Source of the DNA: Megaustenia siamemsis
Lineage: Eukaryota; Mollusca; Gastropoda; Stylommatophora; Ariophantidae
DNA length: 64,000 nucleotides
NCBI GenBank assembly: GCA_032433765.1
Contig: JAVIAB010000051.1
Span: 145,983,568-146,047,567 of the forward strand
Reading direction: 5' to 3'
Each line of letters opens with the position of its first letter. Within the stretch, counting starts at the first letter, position 1. Shown piece by piece: positions 13,001 through 28,000 of the stretch. The position numbers and the translations under genes were made by a program. The notes under the pieces are model-generated. The model had not been told where the DNA came from, did no database searches, and saw only the letters and a list, made by a program, of their open reading frames with translations.

Positions 13001-16000
13001 TGTTTCTATATCTCTTGTTGTTTTCCAGCTTTCACACGCATACGTAAGGGTTGATAGTACATTTGATTTGAATAGCCTAAGTTTTGTGTTTGTGCTAATG
13101 AGTTTTGAGCTTATGTTGGATTAATGCACAAGAAAAAAGAAAAAATTTGCTTTTGCTGTCTCATTGTAGATCAAAATAACCTGATGGTCTAGCTTTCAAT
13201 ACTTCCATAACTAGAACATTAGATATGAGTGAGAACAAATAAAAAGACTATGTACTGCCTTTAGTTAACAAAATAGCTTTTGTTAAGACTATAATTCTGA
13301 TACTCCAAGTAATTATAATTTTTAAATCCTGATTTTTTGTGACATGTTGGATAACATGTTAACTTTTTCCATATGGAAGCTTTTTATCGACGCAACAGAA
13401 AAGATTTCAGAGACAAAATTGTTCATGGTTTTAAGAATCAATCTACATATTTGTATTTATCTAACATATAACAAATTATATTTGAATATTTAGATAATTC
13501 AACAAGATAGATTTCACCAATATCAAGATGATACAAAACATGTAAAATGGATATGGTTTGATGGCGTTCACACAAATTAAATTGAGCATGGCGCACTATG
13601 CGATGAAATGTACACTGCCAAAATCAGCATGGCCCACAGTGCAGTGAAACGTATGGAAAGAGTTAAAAGATGTATAACAGTGAAGTTCAGAAATGATCAA
13701 CATTAATATTATGTACCAAGTGTAGCCCGCAATAATTGTTCATGACTCACTTTGCCTCATTTCACTGGCTCTCAATTTTCCTGGCTCTTGCATGAGAACT
13801 TTACCAACAGCATAAGGAGTGTCTAAAGCAGCAGGAAAATGAATCCCATCTTTCTCCAGAGTGATCTAACATGAAACAATAAATAGTCACAGGATTATTT
13901 AAGTCTATCTTTCCTGAATACTGTCTATCAAGATCTTTAGTGTGTTCTTCTTTCACAACTTTATTAACATGTTAGGACAGTGCTCTTCAACCTTGTTATG
14001 TCCAGTGCCCACTTGTGTAACATTTTCACTGATACATTTTTTCTACCACCCACTATTCACTGATACATTTTTTCTACCACCCACTAAAATTTAAATTCAA
14101 GAAACTTCCATAATTTAAGAAATAAAATAAATTTCACTTACCTTTTCTCTAATGGGATCCTTGAGTCTGTACTTGGGCACAATAATAACATCAGATGCAA
14201 AATGCACCACAGAAATAAAAAGCAGAATAGCTCAGGCCAAAATAGCATTTCAGAAAATGAAAAATATCTTATGCAACAAAACAATGTCAATAGAAGTGAG
14301 AACGTTCATCGGTGCTATATAGAAACAATTCTGACCTATGGATGCGAATCATGGACAGTAGACAAACAAATGAAAAGACGATTAGAGGCCACAGAGATGG
14401 GATAACTTGGTGTCACGGCATGGAAAACAATCAACAACAGAACTGACACGATGCACTGTAGATAGAAGATGGTGGAAGGACATAATCGCCTACGTCAAGC
14501 GGGATGGCACATGATGATGATGTTTTGCAAAGTGCAATTTCACAGCAGTAATATTGATAATACTGTTGTATTTGTAGTCAGACTTGTAGTGAGCAACATT
14601 TATTTCTGTAAAGTATTGTTTTCATCAAGATACCTCACATATGCCATCAGTAAAGAATTATTGGTATTAATTAATTTGGGGGCCTCGGTAGCCTAGTTGG
14701 GAAAACCACCCGACTAGACAACCGACGTTCGGACAACCCGTGTTCGGTTCCCGCTGGGAGCAGTGTGAATTGTACCCGTGGTTGGAAAAAAAAAAAAATA
14801 CACCCCCGGTCGACCCAGCCATTGGCAGAAATGGGTACCATGGTATTACCCTGGGAAGGTAAGGAATGTCGCTTCGCATCTGAGTTTCGATGCTTGAGGC
14901 GACACTATACAGAAATCTCCGAACATTTCTGGATAGGCGGCCGAGCACATATGGGTGTAAACTCACGTGCTAAGATGCCAGTTCAAGTCTCTTACTTTAC
15001 CTTTACCTAAAGAATTATTGATGCTGAATAACCAGGACGAGATCACCAAGTCAATAGCTACTGGAAAATTCTCAAACAACTTTAAAGCAGAAAGTGAGGC
15101 CATCAGAGATGCTGCAACACTGGCTACTCAACACAAAAATAACATGTACAATAAATTGGTGATTTTGACTGATGCACTGTCAGTACTATCAGCCCTAAAA
15201 AGCCTCAAGAACAATGAACTAGATGACTTGAGAACAATCCTGGATCAACTATGCAATAACTTCCAGAGAGTAGTCATTCAGTGGATACCATCACACTGTA
15301 ATATACACGGGAACGAACGCGCAGACAAATTAGCTAAAGAGGGAAGGAGATTACCACAAGAGAACCATCCGCTCAGTTATGATGAAGCCAAATCCATCCT
15401 CAAAGGTCAGTTCCATGAAAAATGGAAATGAGAACACCCAAAGCAAAACAAGAGTGACGGATATCACCAACTATCAAGAGGGATCAAGTCATCATACTTT
15501 GCCTACGCACTGGCCACAATAGAATGAGAAATCACATGTTCACCAAATTCAAAATTACATCCAGCCTATGCCACTGTATACTGGACAATATGACTACAAA
15601 ACATTTTCTACAGGCGATACTAAAAAAAGAAGAAGAAAAGTGGTATGGTGACAGCTTTACGTGGTAATGGACGAAACAAAAGTCGACGTTTCGGCCAAGT
15701 AGGCCTTCATCTGGACGAACAACAAACACAAAAATTATATATAACGATATATTAACTGTTAATATATCGTTATATATAATTTTTGTGTTTGTTGTTCGTC
15801 CAGATGAAGGCCTACTTGGCCGAAACGTCGACTTTTGTTTCGTCCATTACCACGTAAAGCTGTCACCATACCACTTTTCTTCTTCTTTTTTTTAGTATCG
15901 CCATTATCATCAGCTTTACAGCAGCTTCGCATCTCTACGCATCTTGGCGCATCTTGATGCCTTTAGCTCATTTTCTACAGGATTGCCCCCAGTATACAGT

Positions 16001-19000
16001 CTTGAGAAGAGCAATATGGTCTACACCCACCTCCCTGGAAGAGAAACTATATGGGGCAATCAATTTACTTAAACAGACAGCTGACTTCATGAGAGAGTCT
16101 GGAATCCTACTCTGATTGAGTCTTGATCACAGAGAGAGAGTGAATTACTATCCGCAATAGTAGACTCATCAAACGTCTTGGAGAATGATGAATTTATGAG
16201 AATATTTATAAGCTTATTCTCAATATTAACGCCATTTCATCAATGCACCACGTTACTGTAGTATTTCTTGGGGGTAAAGTCTTTATAACCTCATTTGGGT
16301 CCTGGTACATAACATTTGAGATAAATTCTTTGACTGATGGTAGGCCTACTAAGTTTGTCCAGTGTTATAACTTTTTTCACTTCTTGCAATTAATTTTGGA
16401 TAAGTTTCAGCTAATATAACTTAATTCTTTGTATTTTATTTATTGAAGGATGCTGTTACTGTGCAATGATTTTGAAACATTTTAAACAATTCTTGAAAAT
16501 ATTCCAAAGGCTAATCTTTATCTTTTGGATGCTTTGTTGCAGATGTTCTTGCAATCGACTTGGCTTCATTGCTTCAGTAGAGACTGCTTTGTGGCAGAGT
16601 AAACACATTGGAAGCTGTTTGCAACAGATTCAATGACTCCCATCTTGAGATAATTGGGAAACAGCCACAAGCATAATTTGTTTGGAGGCATGGTTTCAGA
16701 TTTGTTAAAGTCACAAATGAATAAAAATAGCAAGAACAAATCAGAAATCACATGTAAAGCACTCCAATCACATATCCAACATGTTTATCAGACGATGAAC
16801 AGATTTTAATCATTTCGGAACAATCCTGAACTAACAAGAATTTTAGCTGTAATTACCGTCCACTTGGAAGTCAAAATCACCCACTAGTAGGTGGTAGTGC
16901 CCAGATTGAAGAGCACTGTGCTAGAATATACTCTTAAAGTTATTAATTAGGACAGAGATCAGACAACAATTTAAAATTTGTGCTGAAAACAAACTGTAAT
17001 TAAATGAAATTAGACAACATCCAATGGTAAAAAATGAGCTTAACTCTTTCAGGACCAGAACAGGAAACAGGAATTTTCAGATTTGGACCAGAAAACTTGA
17101 TTTTTTTTCCTGTTTCCAGAAATTTTACCATATACCTTTTTCATTCGACTACTTCACACAGTAATTAAGATAAATGTGGCATGTGTTATATATCACTGGA
17201 AAGGGAAATGGATACAGAAAATGAAAATAGCAATATATTTCTGATATGTCATTATTTAAAGGAATAGTTATATTTAAAAAAAAAAGAAATATTCAAGGTA
17301 GATAATTTTAAATTTAAAATATTGTATTTCACTTACCCATTTCCATCCAGATATGTGTTGCTATCCATTTGTCTTGAAATATTACACAACATAATCCAAA
17401 TTCCTCGAAAATACAGTTTATTTGATGAATTTATGTCCACAAATAACAAAATTATGCACATTTTTATAAATGATCCCAGAATAAAAAATTTTCAAATTTT
17501 TGTACATCACAACAATATTATTTACAAGTCAAGTTTATTATTTTTATTGACACATATGTACTTATTGTGTGTGATATTCCCTAAAGCATGTTTTAGCGCA
17601 CAGATGTGGCTTATCCGGACAACCTGTACAATAATAGCTGCTTCGTTTTCTTACTTTCCGCTGCTCCGAACAATGAACACACTGCAGGTCTTTCCCATCA
17701 AAATCAATGAGATGGGTGCCCTGATATCTCTGCGGCTTCGTGTTCCATTTTTTCACCGGCTTGGTTAAATCAACTTGAAGAAGGTTGTTAGGAATAGGTG
17801 TCTCTGCTCCTACTATGCTACACAAATCATAAATAAGCAGCTCCTTGAAATCTGCAAAAGGCATAGGCTTTTCGGTGTTAGGGCGGCTCAAGTTATATAA
17901 AATATGAGCATTGAGTTGTGTGATCTCAATTATCCACATAAATATTTTCTTCCACCACTTGACTGTCTTCCTTGTGTGGTTCCCATAATATGAGATCATC
18001 TGGTCTACTCTGTCACATCCATTCATTGAGTGGTTGTAGCTATGGATGGGTGATGGCTTCCTGACTTGACTCCTACCTTCAGTTCTGACCTCATATGTGA
18101 CACTTCCATGTGTTGTCACCAATTGGCAGGGCTTTTTGGATTTTTTATCCCTCCAGCTGACACACATAACTTGCTCCTCATCATTGATGAACCACTTTGC
18201 CTCATTCACTGATATTTTTTTATTTTTGACTTCTGCTGGAAATCCGCGTCTGTTTGAATTTAGCGTTCCAGTGTAGTTGTGATTTTTCTGCCGCAGAAAT
18301 TGAACAAGTGGCAGGGAAGTATAATACCGGTCAGCAAACAAATGATGATGATCTGTGATGCCTTCCAGTAACTTGTCGAAAACTTTGACAGCATGTGAAG
18401 AATGTGGGTCTGTTTCAGGCCTGTAAGCTGTGTCGTCTGTACCAAAATATACCAGGAGGTTGAAAACGTATCCGGTGATTGAGTCGCAAAGTCCGTATGA
18501 TTTGATATGATATTTTTTTGGCTTACTGGCATTGTACTGCTTGTACTTAAATCTTCCCTTGTAGCCTATAACCATCTCATCAATGCAGATATTTTCAAAT
18601 GGATAAAACGCGTCTTGAAATTTTAAGATCAATGAATTGATGAACGGCTCAATTTTACATTTTCCAGCCGCATCAGGAACAGCCGCATGAAGCATAGATT
18701 GATAAATCAGTAAAAATCTTGTCCGACTAAACATGCACCTAAACCAAGGACTACTTTTAAATGATTGAATGGACCAGTAATCCTTTATAGAATTTTTTGG
18801 ATTCATTCCCATGGCAATCATGACTGCCAGAAACTGAAAAAAAGTATTACGGTCCAGCGGTGTCCATTTAGCAAAACTGGAATACCTGCGTGCAGGAGTA
18901 CTCAATTCCATTTTTTGCTGAGCATAACTGTTGATATTTTGAATCAGACTATCAACAATTGTGTCAGTCAACAGGCTCAGAAAATACTTGGAAGGTGAAG

Positions 19001-22000
19001 CATTTTCTGGAAGATCTAACTTACATCCAGAATTTATATTTTGGAAGCTAGATTTTCCTATGGTATCGCCATCTCTGGCTTTATGCCACCCATCAGCAGG
19101 CTTCCTAGCCACATCTGTCCTGTCAGCTTTGGCTGACAGAATAGTATCAGTTTCATCGTCAGAATCACTGCCACTAAATTCCTCTGAGTCACTGATAGTG
19201 CTGGACTGGAGGCATCGACCAGCTAAACCTAAACAAGAGTTAGAGAGTCTTGGTTTCTTGCCACTCAACTTACCACTACGATTATCATGACTATCACCAC
19301 AAAAACTAAAACTCTCATCTGAATCTTCTGAATAGTCCATTTCTGATTCACTAAATAACAATGTTTCGAACATAGATCTTGCTTGTTCTGCACTATATCG
19401 TTTTGGGCGAGATGTACTGCAAGAACTACCAGCAGTGGGCGTGGCCATTTTGTGATAGAAATTTCAGAAAAATAAACAATGAATATAAATGAATAATTTT
19501 AAAATCCAAACGTCTAACCACGCTTTCAAACCACGGGAAGATCAAGGAAAAATAACTCTCACGACCGGAAATCAAGTATTGGTTGAAACAAAAACGAAAT
19601 TGGGTGAAAACGAAACAAATATTCAGCTACATCCAAAATGTCCAACATATCGGTGTTGTCCAAAGGGATGACGCCGAGGACTCGGCATTGGACCTGAAAG
19701 AGTTAAAAAGCAATTGTACGACAATTAACCCTTTACAATATTTTTGGGTAACAGTAAACATCTGTTTTAAATAGCATAAGTAGTTGTCTCAAGTGTTCAA
19801 CATGCACATGGAACCTCTGAGTTAATCATCCATATCTGATAGGACTATGCACTAAAAATCATTTACTTTGAGTTTCTTTATCTCAGGAAACAAACCTGTT
19901 CTATTGTTAGTGAAAGGTAAAAATGTGTTCTCATTATTAGTGTAATCCACTCTATTTCAAGAAGCCATGATAACACAGTGGTTAGTGAACTGTACTACAA
20001 CAAACAAGAGGTTGGGTTCGATCCTAATCGACAGTTTCCGGATTCACCCAACCTTAAATGAGTACTGGATTTTTTTCTGGGAAAGTAAAGCAGCACAGGC
20101 GTAATACTGACTACTTTACCTCAAAAATTATGTGCAGAAGGTCTGTAAAAATTATGATCTCTAACACCATATTCCCCGTATGCCACTTGGCGTGACCGGG
20201 CACTTGGCTACTTTGACTTTACTCTATTTCAAGGTCCAACTTCCTAAATGTACTCACTGAGAGAAAACATTATAAATCAAATAACAGAGATTATGATATT
20301 ACAGTTATATTTTTCTGACCTTTTGTCCTAAACCAGCTGATGATTTCCTCCCTTGTTGTCTGTTTCTGGTGATTTCAGCCTTTTGTTTTTTTGTTCTGGC
20401 TCTGTCAAGAGGGGAGACACTGTTGGGGTCCAATATTTCTGACTCTATGGTTAATAAAGTTTTCTCCCTTTGATGAAAACAAAATATATACAATGTAGAG
20501 AATACAATGTTTCTTGAATAAAAAAATATATTTTTTAAAATGTAATCTGCCTCTAAAGTATACTCATTTCCAATATAATTGTCGTTATGTTCCTTTCTTA
20601 ATCAATTTCTACTTTTCTTGCATAAACTTATAAAGCAATAACTCCCAGTTTATTTTTAGAAAAAAACAAAACAAAACAAAATTTATACTGATTTAGATCA
20701 TTTTATTTCCTCACAGATTTGCATTAAAATGCATGACAAATCGTGTGGTTTCATTTATTTATGCTTGGATACTCATTGCAGTCGTTTTTCTCTACACCTT
20801 TCTCCTGCTTGTTATTTTAGTCTCTAGAATATTTTATGTTTTGCAAATGGAATATTTCAACCTTTTAATACTTTAAAATCAAAATTGTTAGTTCCCAAAG
20901 GACTAAGTGAGAACAGAAAAAAAGAGAATTTAATAAGAAAACATACTTTAACAAACCAGGTTTGGAACTGCCAGTAAAAGTGCTCACAATTCCCTTCAGA
21001 TTGAACTGTGAAATGGTCAGCTCTACTTTCATGGTTGCGGTTTGAAACTCATAGGGAGTAAATGTCACTGTAACCTCAGCGAGACTATTTGCTGGAACTA
21101 TACCTAAAGGATCACAGTAGTAGCTCAGTTAGAACCAGTAAAAAAATTCTGACTTTTACAACTCATTAACTTTTAAGAGCAGTAGCCTGTGTCAGATATA
21201 AAAAAACATGAAATGATGTAAATATATTTGTGTCAAAGTGTATTCATTTATATTCAAAAGTGGGGCTGAGTAGAGGTACGACATCGGCCTCAGGACAGGA
21301 AGGAACTAGGTTCAAAGTCCACCATATGCAGTGGTAACTTTTCAAAAATAGGACAATTAATCCCTGGTTTCTTTATGACATTACCCTCTCCTGTTTTCTT
21401 GGGTAGTGGGATCCAATGCCTAGTGCTCTCGTAAAATGGCAATAAACAGGAGGTCCCGTGTGCACTCAAGCATGTTAAAGAACCCTTGGCAGTTAAAATA
21501 AAAAAAGAGTAGGTCATAAATATGGCCACTACACAGGCAAAATAGTCAACAGAAACCTAGCCAGGATCCCAGGCAGTGCTACAGAGTTCATGCACATTAG
21601 CCAGGATTCTCCTTGGATTTTCTATACGGGCTATCAGAGCACCCATGGAATCACCTGGTGTGTGGTGATGCTGATCCTAACAGCAACAATAACAACTTCA
21701 AAATGACAAACATTTGTCAAGATCTATTTCTAGAAATGTGTCAAATTGCTTGAATTAGGTCAACATGCATTGAGGTGAATGAATACTTAAGGTTAATATT
21801 TTCTGTTTTATAAAAATGTTCCTATTGGATGTCTGAAATTTATAGATGTTTGAGTAAAGTGGCTGTTTGAGACAAACTAAAGTCAGAAGTTAAAGAAAGT
21901 CTAAAACAGAATAAAATTTGAGAACAATAAATGTAAGAGGTAGATTGATATCTGAGGTCAGATAAGGTCTGAACTCAAAGAATCTATGAAAATGGTTGAG

Positions 22001-25000
22001 GTCTGTGGTTAAAAATAAGTGAAGTAAATTGATATCTCTGATGACTAGATTTAGAGCTAAATGGCTACATCAGATTAATTATTTCTATACATTTCAACAC
22101 ACAGTATGTCATGATGATTTCGGTGGCCGCAGGAGTGTGTCACTCTTAATTTTATTAGTGTCACGAAACCATATTCTGTTTACATGTCTTGTATTATCTT
22201 GGTATTGGTGAAATCTAATGCCTTGTTCAATTTTCTAAAAATTCATATATAATATGTTATGTGTTAGATAAATATAAGCATGTAATGTTAATAAAGAAAC
22301 ATTTTGTCTCTAAAATCACTTTCGTTGATAACAACCTTATATACTAAAATCCACAGCATGTTACCCTTTGGTAGCCAATGTGTTAATGCTTTACCCTAAC
22401 ATTCACTAGTGAGTGCATATAATAAACAATCATGTTTTGCATTTACTCAGTGACATAAAGTAACAAACTTAGCTACAGCTTTAATTTACTATTAAAAAAA
22501 AAATATATATATATATATACACACATGCACACTTTCAGAACACCACATACCAGACACTGGCTCAAGTGAAAATGATGGATGAGTTTCAATGTATTTGAAG
22601 TTAAATTCAAAGTCAACTGGTGACATACTCTTTAATGGAAATGTCTTGCAAATACTGAGGAATATTAACAAAATGAAAAAAAAATTAGGCTACAAGTAAC
22701 AACTTTTATTTTAAAGTGATAACAACATACACACAAAATTAAGAAGCATAGAAAAGAGGTTTTGAAATATGTGTTTGACAAATCCTGCATGTCAAAACAA
22801 AGGGGTTTTGAAACATGTGTTTGACAAATCCTGCATGTCAAAACAAAGAGGTTTTAAAACATGTGTTTGACAAATCCTGCATGTCAAAACAAAGAGGTTT
22901 TAAAACATGTGTTTGACAAATCCTGCATGTCAAAACAAAGAGGTTTTAAAACATGTGTTTGACAAATCCTGCATGTCAAAACAAAGAGGTTTTAAAACAT
23001 GTGTTTGACAAACCATGCATGTCCAAACAAAGATGTTTTAAAACATGTGTTTGACAAATCCTGCATGTCCAAACAAAGATGTCTTAAAACATGTGTTTGA
23101 CAAATCCTGCATGTCCAAACAAAGATGTCTTAAAACATGTGTTTGACAAATCCTGCATGTCCAAACAAAGATGTTTTAAAACATGTGTTTGACAAATCCT
23201 GCATGTCCAAACAAAGATGTCTTAAAACATGTGTTTGACAAATACTGCATGTCCAAACAAAGATGTTTTAAAACATGTGTTTGACAAATCCTGCATGTCC
23301 AAACAAAGATGTTTTAAAACATGCGTTTGACAAATCCTGCATGTCCAAACAAAGATGTTTTAAAACATGTGTTTGACAAATCCTGCATGTCCAAACAAAG
23401 ATGTCTTAAAACATGTGTTTGACAAATCCTGCATGTCCAAACAAAGATGTTTTAAAACATGTGTTTGACAAATCCTGCATGTCAAAACAAAGATGTTTTA
23501 AAACATGTGTTTGACAAATCCTGCATGTCCAAACAAAGATGTCAGAGAGCAATAACAGATGGACCTCACACGGTATTACAACATTTATTTTTGCTTTTTA
23601 AATCAAGGTTGCATTAGGCAAGCAGTTATTTTTAGTATAAATCTATCTCTCTTATTCTCTCTCTTTCCCTCACACAAGTGCACACATACACACAGGCATA
23701 AGGTCTGTGTATGTGTGGTGTGTATGTTTCTTATTTTAATAGAATTTTGTAAAAATAAATGTTACATTTATTATTTTTTTTAAAGAGCTGTTCAATGAAG
23801 CTATGACATGTTTTATCTTATTAATGTTATAACACAGGGTATTTTATTTTATTGAGAAAGGAAAAAGAATGGGGATACTTCTTAACTGTTACAAATAAAC
23901 TATAGTTATACCCATAGAGAGAATAATTTCTGTTTTTGTATCATATTGTAGTACCAAAAAGTAGTAGCCTCCGTCAGTCATATTTGACTATGCATTTTGC
24001 AGCACCCCTAGGAAATGTTATTTTTTCTTTCTTTCCCATGTGTTTTAACTTATTCTATGAATCTTTCTGCTTCTAGCTTGAGTTGGAGCTTTAGAGTGTG
24101 TTTCTAAAGATTGTGGTCTGCAGCTATCTCTTCCCAGGTTGCATGGTTTATGTTCACAGCCTTCATGTCATGTTTATACACATCTATAAATTACAGCTTT
24201 AAATGCCACCTAATTCTTTTGCCATCTGCTATTTGACCATAAGAGATAAATATGCAGCCATCTTTTATGTGGTGTTAGTGGCCAAGCCAGCATAACCTAT
24301 GTTATTTGAGCAGCGAGATCTATGTTATTTGAGCAGCATGACCTATGTTATTTGAGCAGCGTGACCTATGTTATTTGAGCAGCATCACCTATGTCATTTG
24401 AGCAGCATGACCTATGTTATTTAAGCAGCGCGTAGATATTTGGGAGGCCTGTGCGAATGAGGACCTTTATGTATGTCACTTTGACCTTCCAGGTGATACC
24501 AAGAATACCACGCTATCTACACATATAGAATGAATTCAACCTTCTCTCTTGCTTTGCATAGGTTGTCCATGATTTGCTGCCACACAAAAGGATACTGATG
24601 GTGTAGGCATTGTAACCTGCTGCCTTTGTTTAATTGTCAGTTTGCTGTTTTGCCAACGTGCCTAGAAAGATGGGTGAAGGTGGTAGCAGCTTTACTGAAG
24701 CATATCAAGATCACATATCATATTGCAATCTATCTATTGACCTTTCGAGCCGTAACCAGCCCATAGGGCGTAGACCAAGATACACCTTCTCCTATATGAA
24801 TTTTTTTTTTTTGTTCTAGCAGTTTTCTTTTAAAGATATTTTATCAAATCTCGCCATCTGTCTCTGTTCTGTGCAAGCAGTTCTATCTCATTGAGGGAGC
24901 CGATTCCTGCTGCTCTTGCCTCTCTCATCAATGTTCTTCTCAGTGTCTCTCTGGGTCTTCCTCTTTTTCTTTTACCTGTTATTTCCCATATGAGGGCTTG

Positions 25001-28000
25001 CTTTGCTATTCGGTTATTATCTCTTCTCATCACATGTCCAACATATGACCATCGTCTTTTCTTTATTACTGAAGATATTAGTGGTTGATTGGCGATTTCT
25101 CTAATTTCCTCGTTTGTTTTGAATTCGTTCCATGCTATACCAAGTATTTTCCTTAGACATTTATTTTTGAATGCGTTCAACTTTGTTTCTATATCTTTTG
25201 TTGTTTTCCAGCTTTCACACGCATACGTAAGGGTTGATAGTACATTTGATTTGAATAGCCTAAGTTTTGTGTTTGTGCTGATAAGTTTTGATTTTCACAA
25301 CTTTTCAAGGCTTCTGAAAGACATTGCTGCTTTAGCCATTCTGATTCTAATTTCTTTACTCGTATCCCCTTCTCGATCAATGTGACTTCCAAGATAGATA
25401 AAGTGATCGATCTCTTCTACTGGTTTGTTTTCCATGTAAATTTTGTCACCTGTTGGAATTAAACTTTTAATGACTTTAGTCTTTTCATGATTGATCTCAA
25501 GCCCAATTTTGCTGGCTATTGATGATAGTTCTTTTGTGTTTTCCTGCATCGTTTTTATCTGACTGCTGATGAGAACTATGTCATCAGCAAAGTCGAGGTC
25601 CTCCAAATGGTCTCCTTGTATCCATTCGATGCCTTTATTACCAGTGCAGCATTTCTTCATTATGAAGTCCATAACAATTCCAAATAACAAGGGTGATAAA
25701 ATACATCCTTGTTTAACCCCAGTTTCTATTGGGAAACATTCGCTCAGTCCTTGCTCTGTTCGAACTGCACATGTGTAACCATCATACATGTCTTTGATAA
25801 TATTTATTATTTTTGATGGTAAACCATATTGCTTCAGAATTTTCCACAAAGAATCTCGATGAATACTATCAAATGCTTTTTTGAAGTCGATGAAGTTAAG
25901 TACAAAAGGTTTTTGCACATATTGCAATACCTGACTAAAAATCATCTTGGAAGGGAAGGTTTAAAGTAAACCAGGCAGAGACAGACCAAGACTAAAGTGG
26001 TCTGACAAAATCAAAAGGTAGACAGATGAACCTATGAAAAAATACACCATCAAGACAAGAGACAGAGTAAAATGGGGCTCCATGATAGACAACCTTTGAC
26101 TTTGAGATGGCACCCAATGAATGAATTGCATTTTTCAAAAGTAACTTAACACACATCATCATCATGTGCCATACCGGTTGGCGTAGGTGATCATGTCCCT
26201 CCACAATCTTATATCTACAGTGCAATGTATCAGTTCCGTTGTTGACTGTTTTCCATGCCATGACACCAAGCTATCCAGAATTTTCTCTCTTTGTCGCCCG
26301 CGATCTCTCTTTCCTTTTATTTTGCCAGTTGTAACCAAGTATTCCAACTTTCCTTTTCTCATGATGTGCCTGAAAAATGTTGATTGCTCTTAACACACAA
26401 CAGGTACTTAATCTGTTATAATAAAATAACTTATAATAATAACAATTTCTGTTGTTACCTGCTGCCAAGTGGAACTGGTTTAAATGTATAGTTCCTTGGA
26501 AACTCTTTGGTGCTCATAACTGGATATGCATGGATTGGAATAATTAAGTTTTCTTCACCCTAGTCAGAAGAAAGATCAGATAAAAACTTCTCAAAATAAG
26601 ATACAACTAGAATATTTTATAAATCCAAATCTTATTATTTTCTGGTTAAAAAAATATAAGATCTCTAACCGACATTTATTTTAAAATTTATAAAAGTTAG
26701 ATGACAGCGGGACTCGTATTCTAATAGGTAATTTTTAGTCAATTAAATAACAATTTATCTTCCATTCTAATTTAGAAATGTCAACAACTTACTGGACAAT
26801 GAACGCGGACACAGTCATAATAGTAACGCCATTCGTCAGGCTGAAATTCAATCATGCAATCCAACGTCATGCCGGGAACCATCCTTGCCTATAAAAAAAT
26901 TTATCATATTAATTATTATATTAATTAATATATTTATAATATTCTTTTTACATAGCAAATTTATAATTGATCTGGACCAATCTTCTTTTTCAGTCAGATG
27001 AGTCAATCTATTATTATTAAAATCAAAGACTTTTGAATTCTATCCTGATATAAAAATTATAATCTGTATATTGACAATTGAAAAACATGCAGCCTTTATT
27101 TTCTGATTATATTAGACCACAATTGTCATTAAGTATTGTTGTTAAAATTACGTTGTCGATTATGTGTATCTGTGACATAAATTTAGCACATTTATTTTGA
27201 TTCTGAAGCCTTTGACACAAATGTACATATATTCAGATTGTTTTTAATGGATATAAATGCATAAAATAAACTCTATTTTGAAGAATTTAGGATACTTTTG
27301 TATATAATTATTACAAAAATCGACATATTTTTATCCATGAAAAAAGTTAGAGTTATATTATTTTGAATTGAAAATGTCTGAATATTTTTTAAATATCACA
27401 TTTATTCTTTTAAATAACTACAGGTAAGCAATTCATTAATATTTTCATATTCTGTAGACATGTTCCTTTCAAATGATATATAAAATGTACCATTGTCATC
27501 TATATTATGACATAAAGTGCTGAAATTAAAAAAATATAAGATGAAACTTTTTTAAGTTAAAAATTAATTTTGTTCAAAACTAGCACAAAAATTCAGTCAA
27601 AAAGAGTTAATACAATGAATCATCTAGCTTTATCATGCTAGAACTAAAAACAAGTTCCAGTAGTCTGAAGCATTATCAGATATTGTACCCTAATCTGAAT
27701 GATGGCCCAGGAGATATCCCCATTGTCTTTAATGAATGCTATTTAAATCCTCATCCAAATGATGACCTAGAAGATATCTCCTCCATCCATAATTAAATTT
27801 GTATTGACCCTCATCCACTGATGGTCTAGGAGAGATATCTTCCATATAATTGATGTTTCTAATGCAGTTTCACTTTAAGTCAACATAGCAGCTCTCTACC
27901 ATAAACTTTTAATGTTTAAGAAACTATAATCAAACAAATCTTTAAACGTTGGATGCTTCTATAAATCTTTACCAACTCATGATTCAGCCAGTCATTTTCA

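Noticed and set aside
14967..15431. RNase H frame as a cellular RNase H gene
   Set aside because: It lacks the first catalytic motif, starts in a SINE, and is followed by a LINE-type Cys/His tail.
19962..20220. tRNA gene suggested by A- and B-boxes
   Set aside because: No cloverleaf can be closed; the body, tail and target duplications show a SINE. The same holds for the other S, T, U and Y copies.
25295..25945. Reverse-transcriptase frame as a host gene
   Set aside because: It is a 5'-truncated LINE A copy with target duplications and a frameshift, not a cellular RT.
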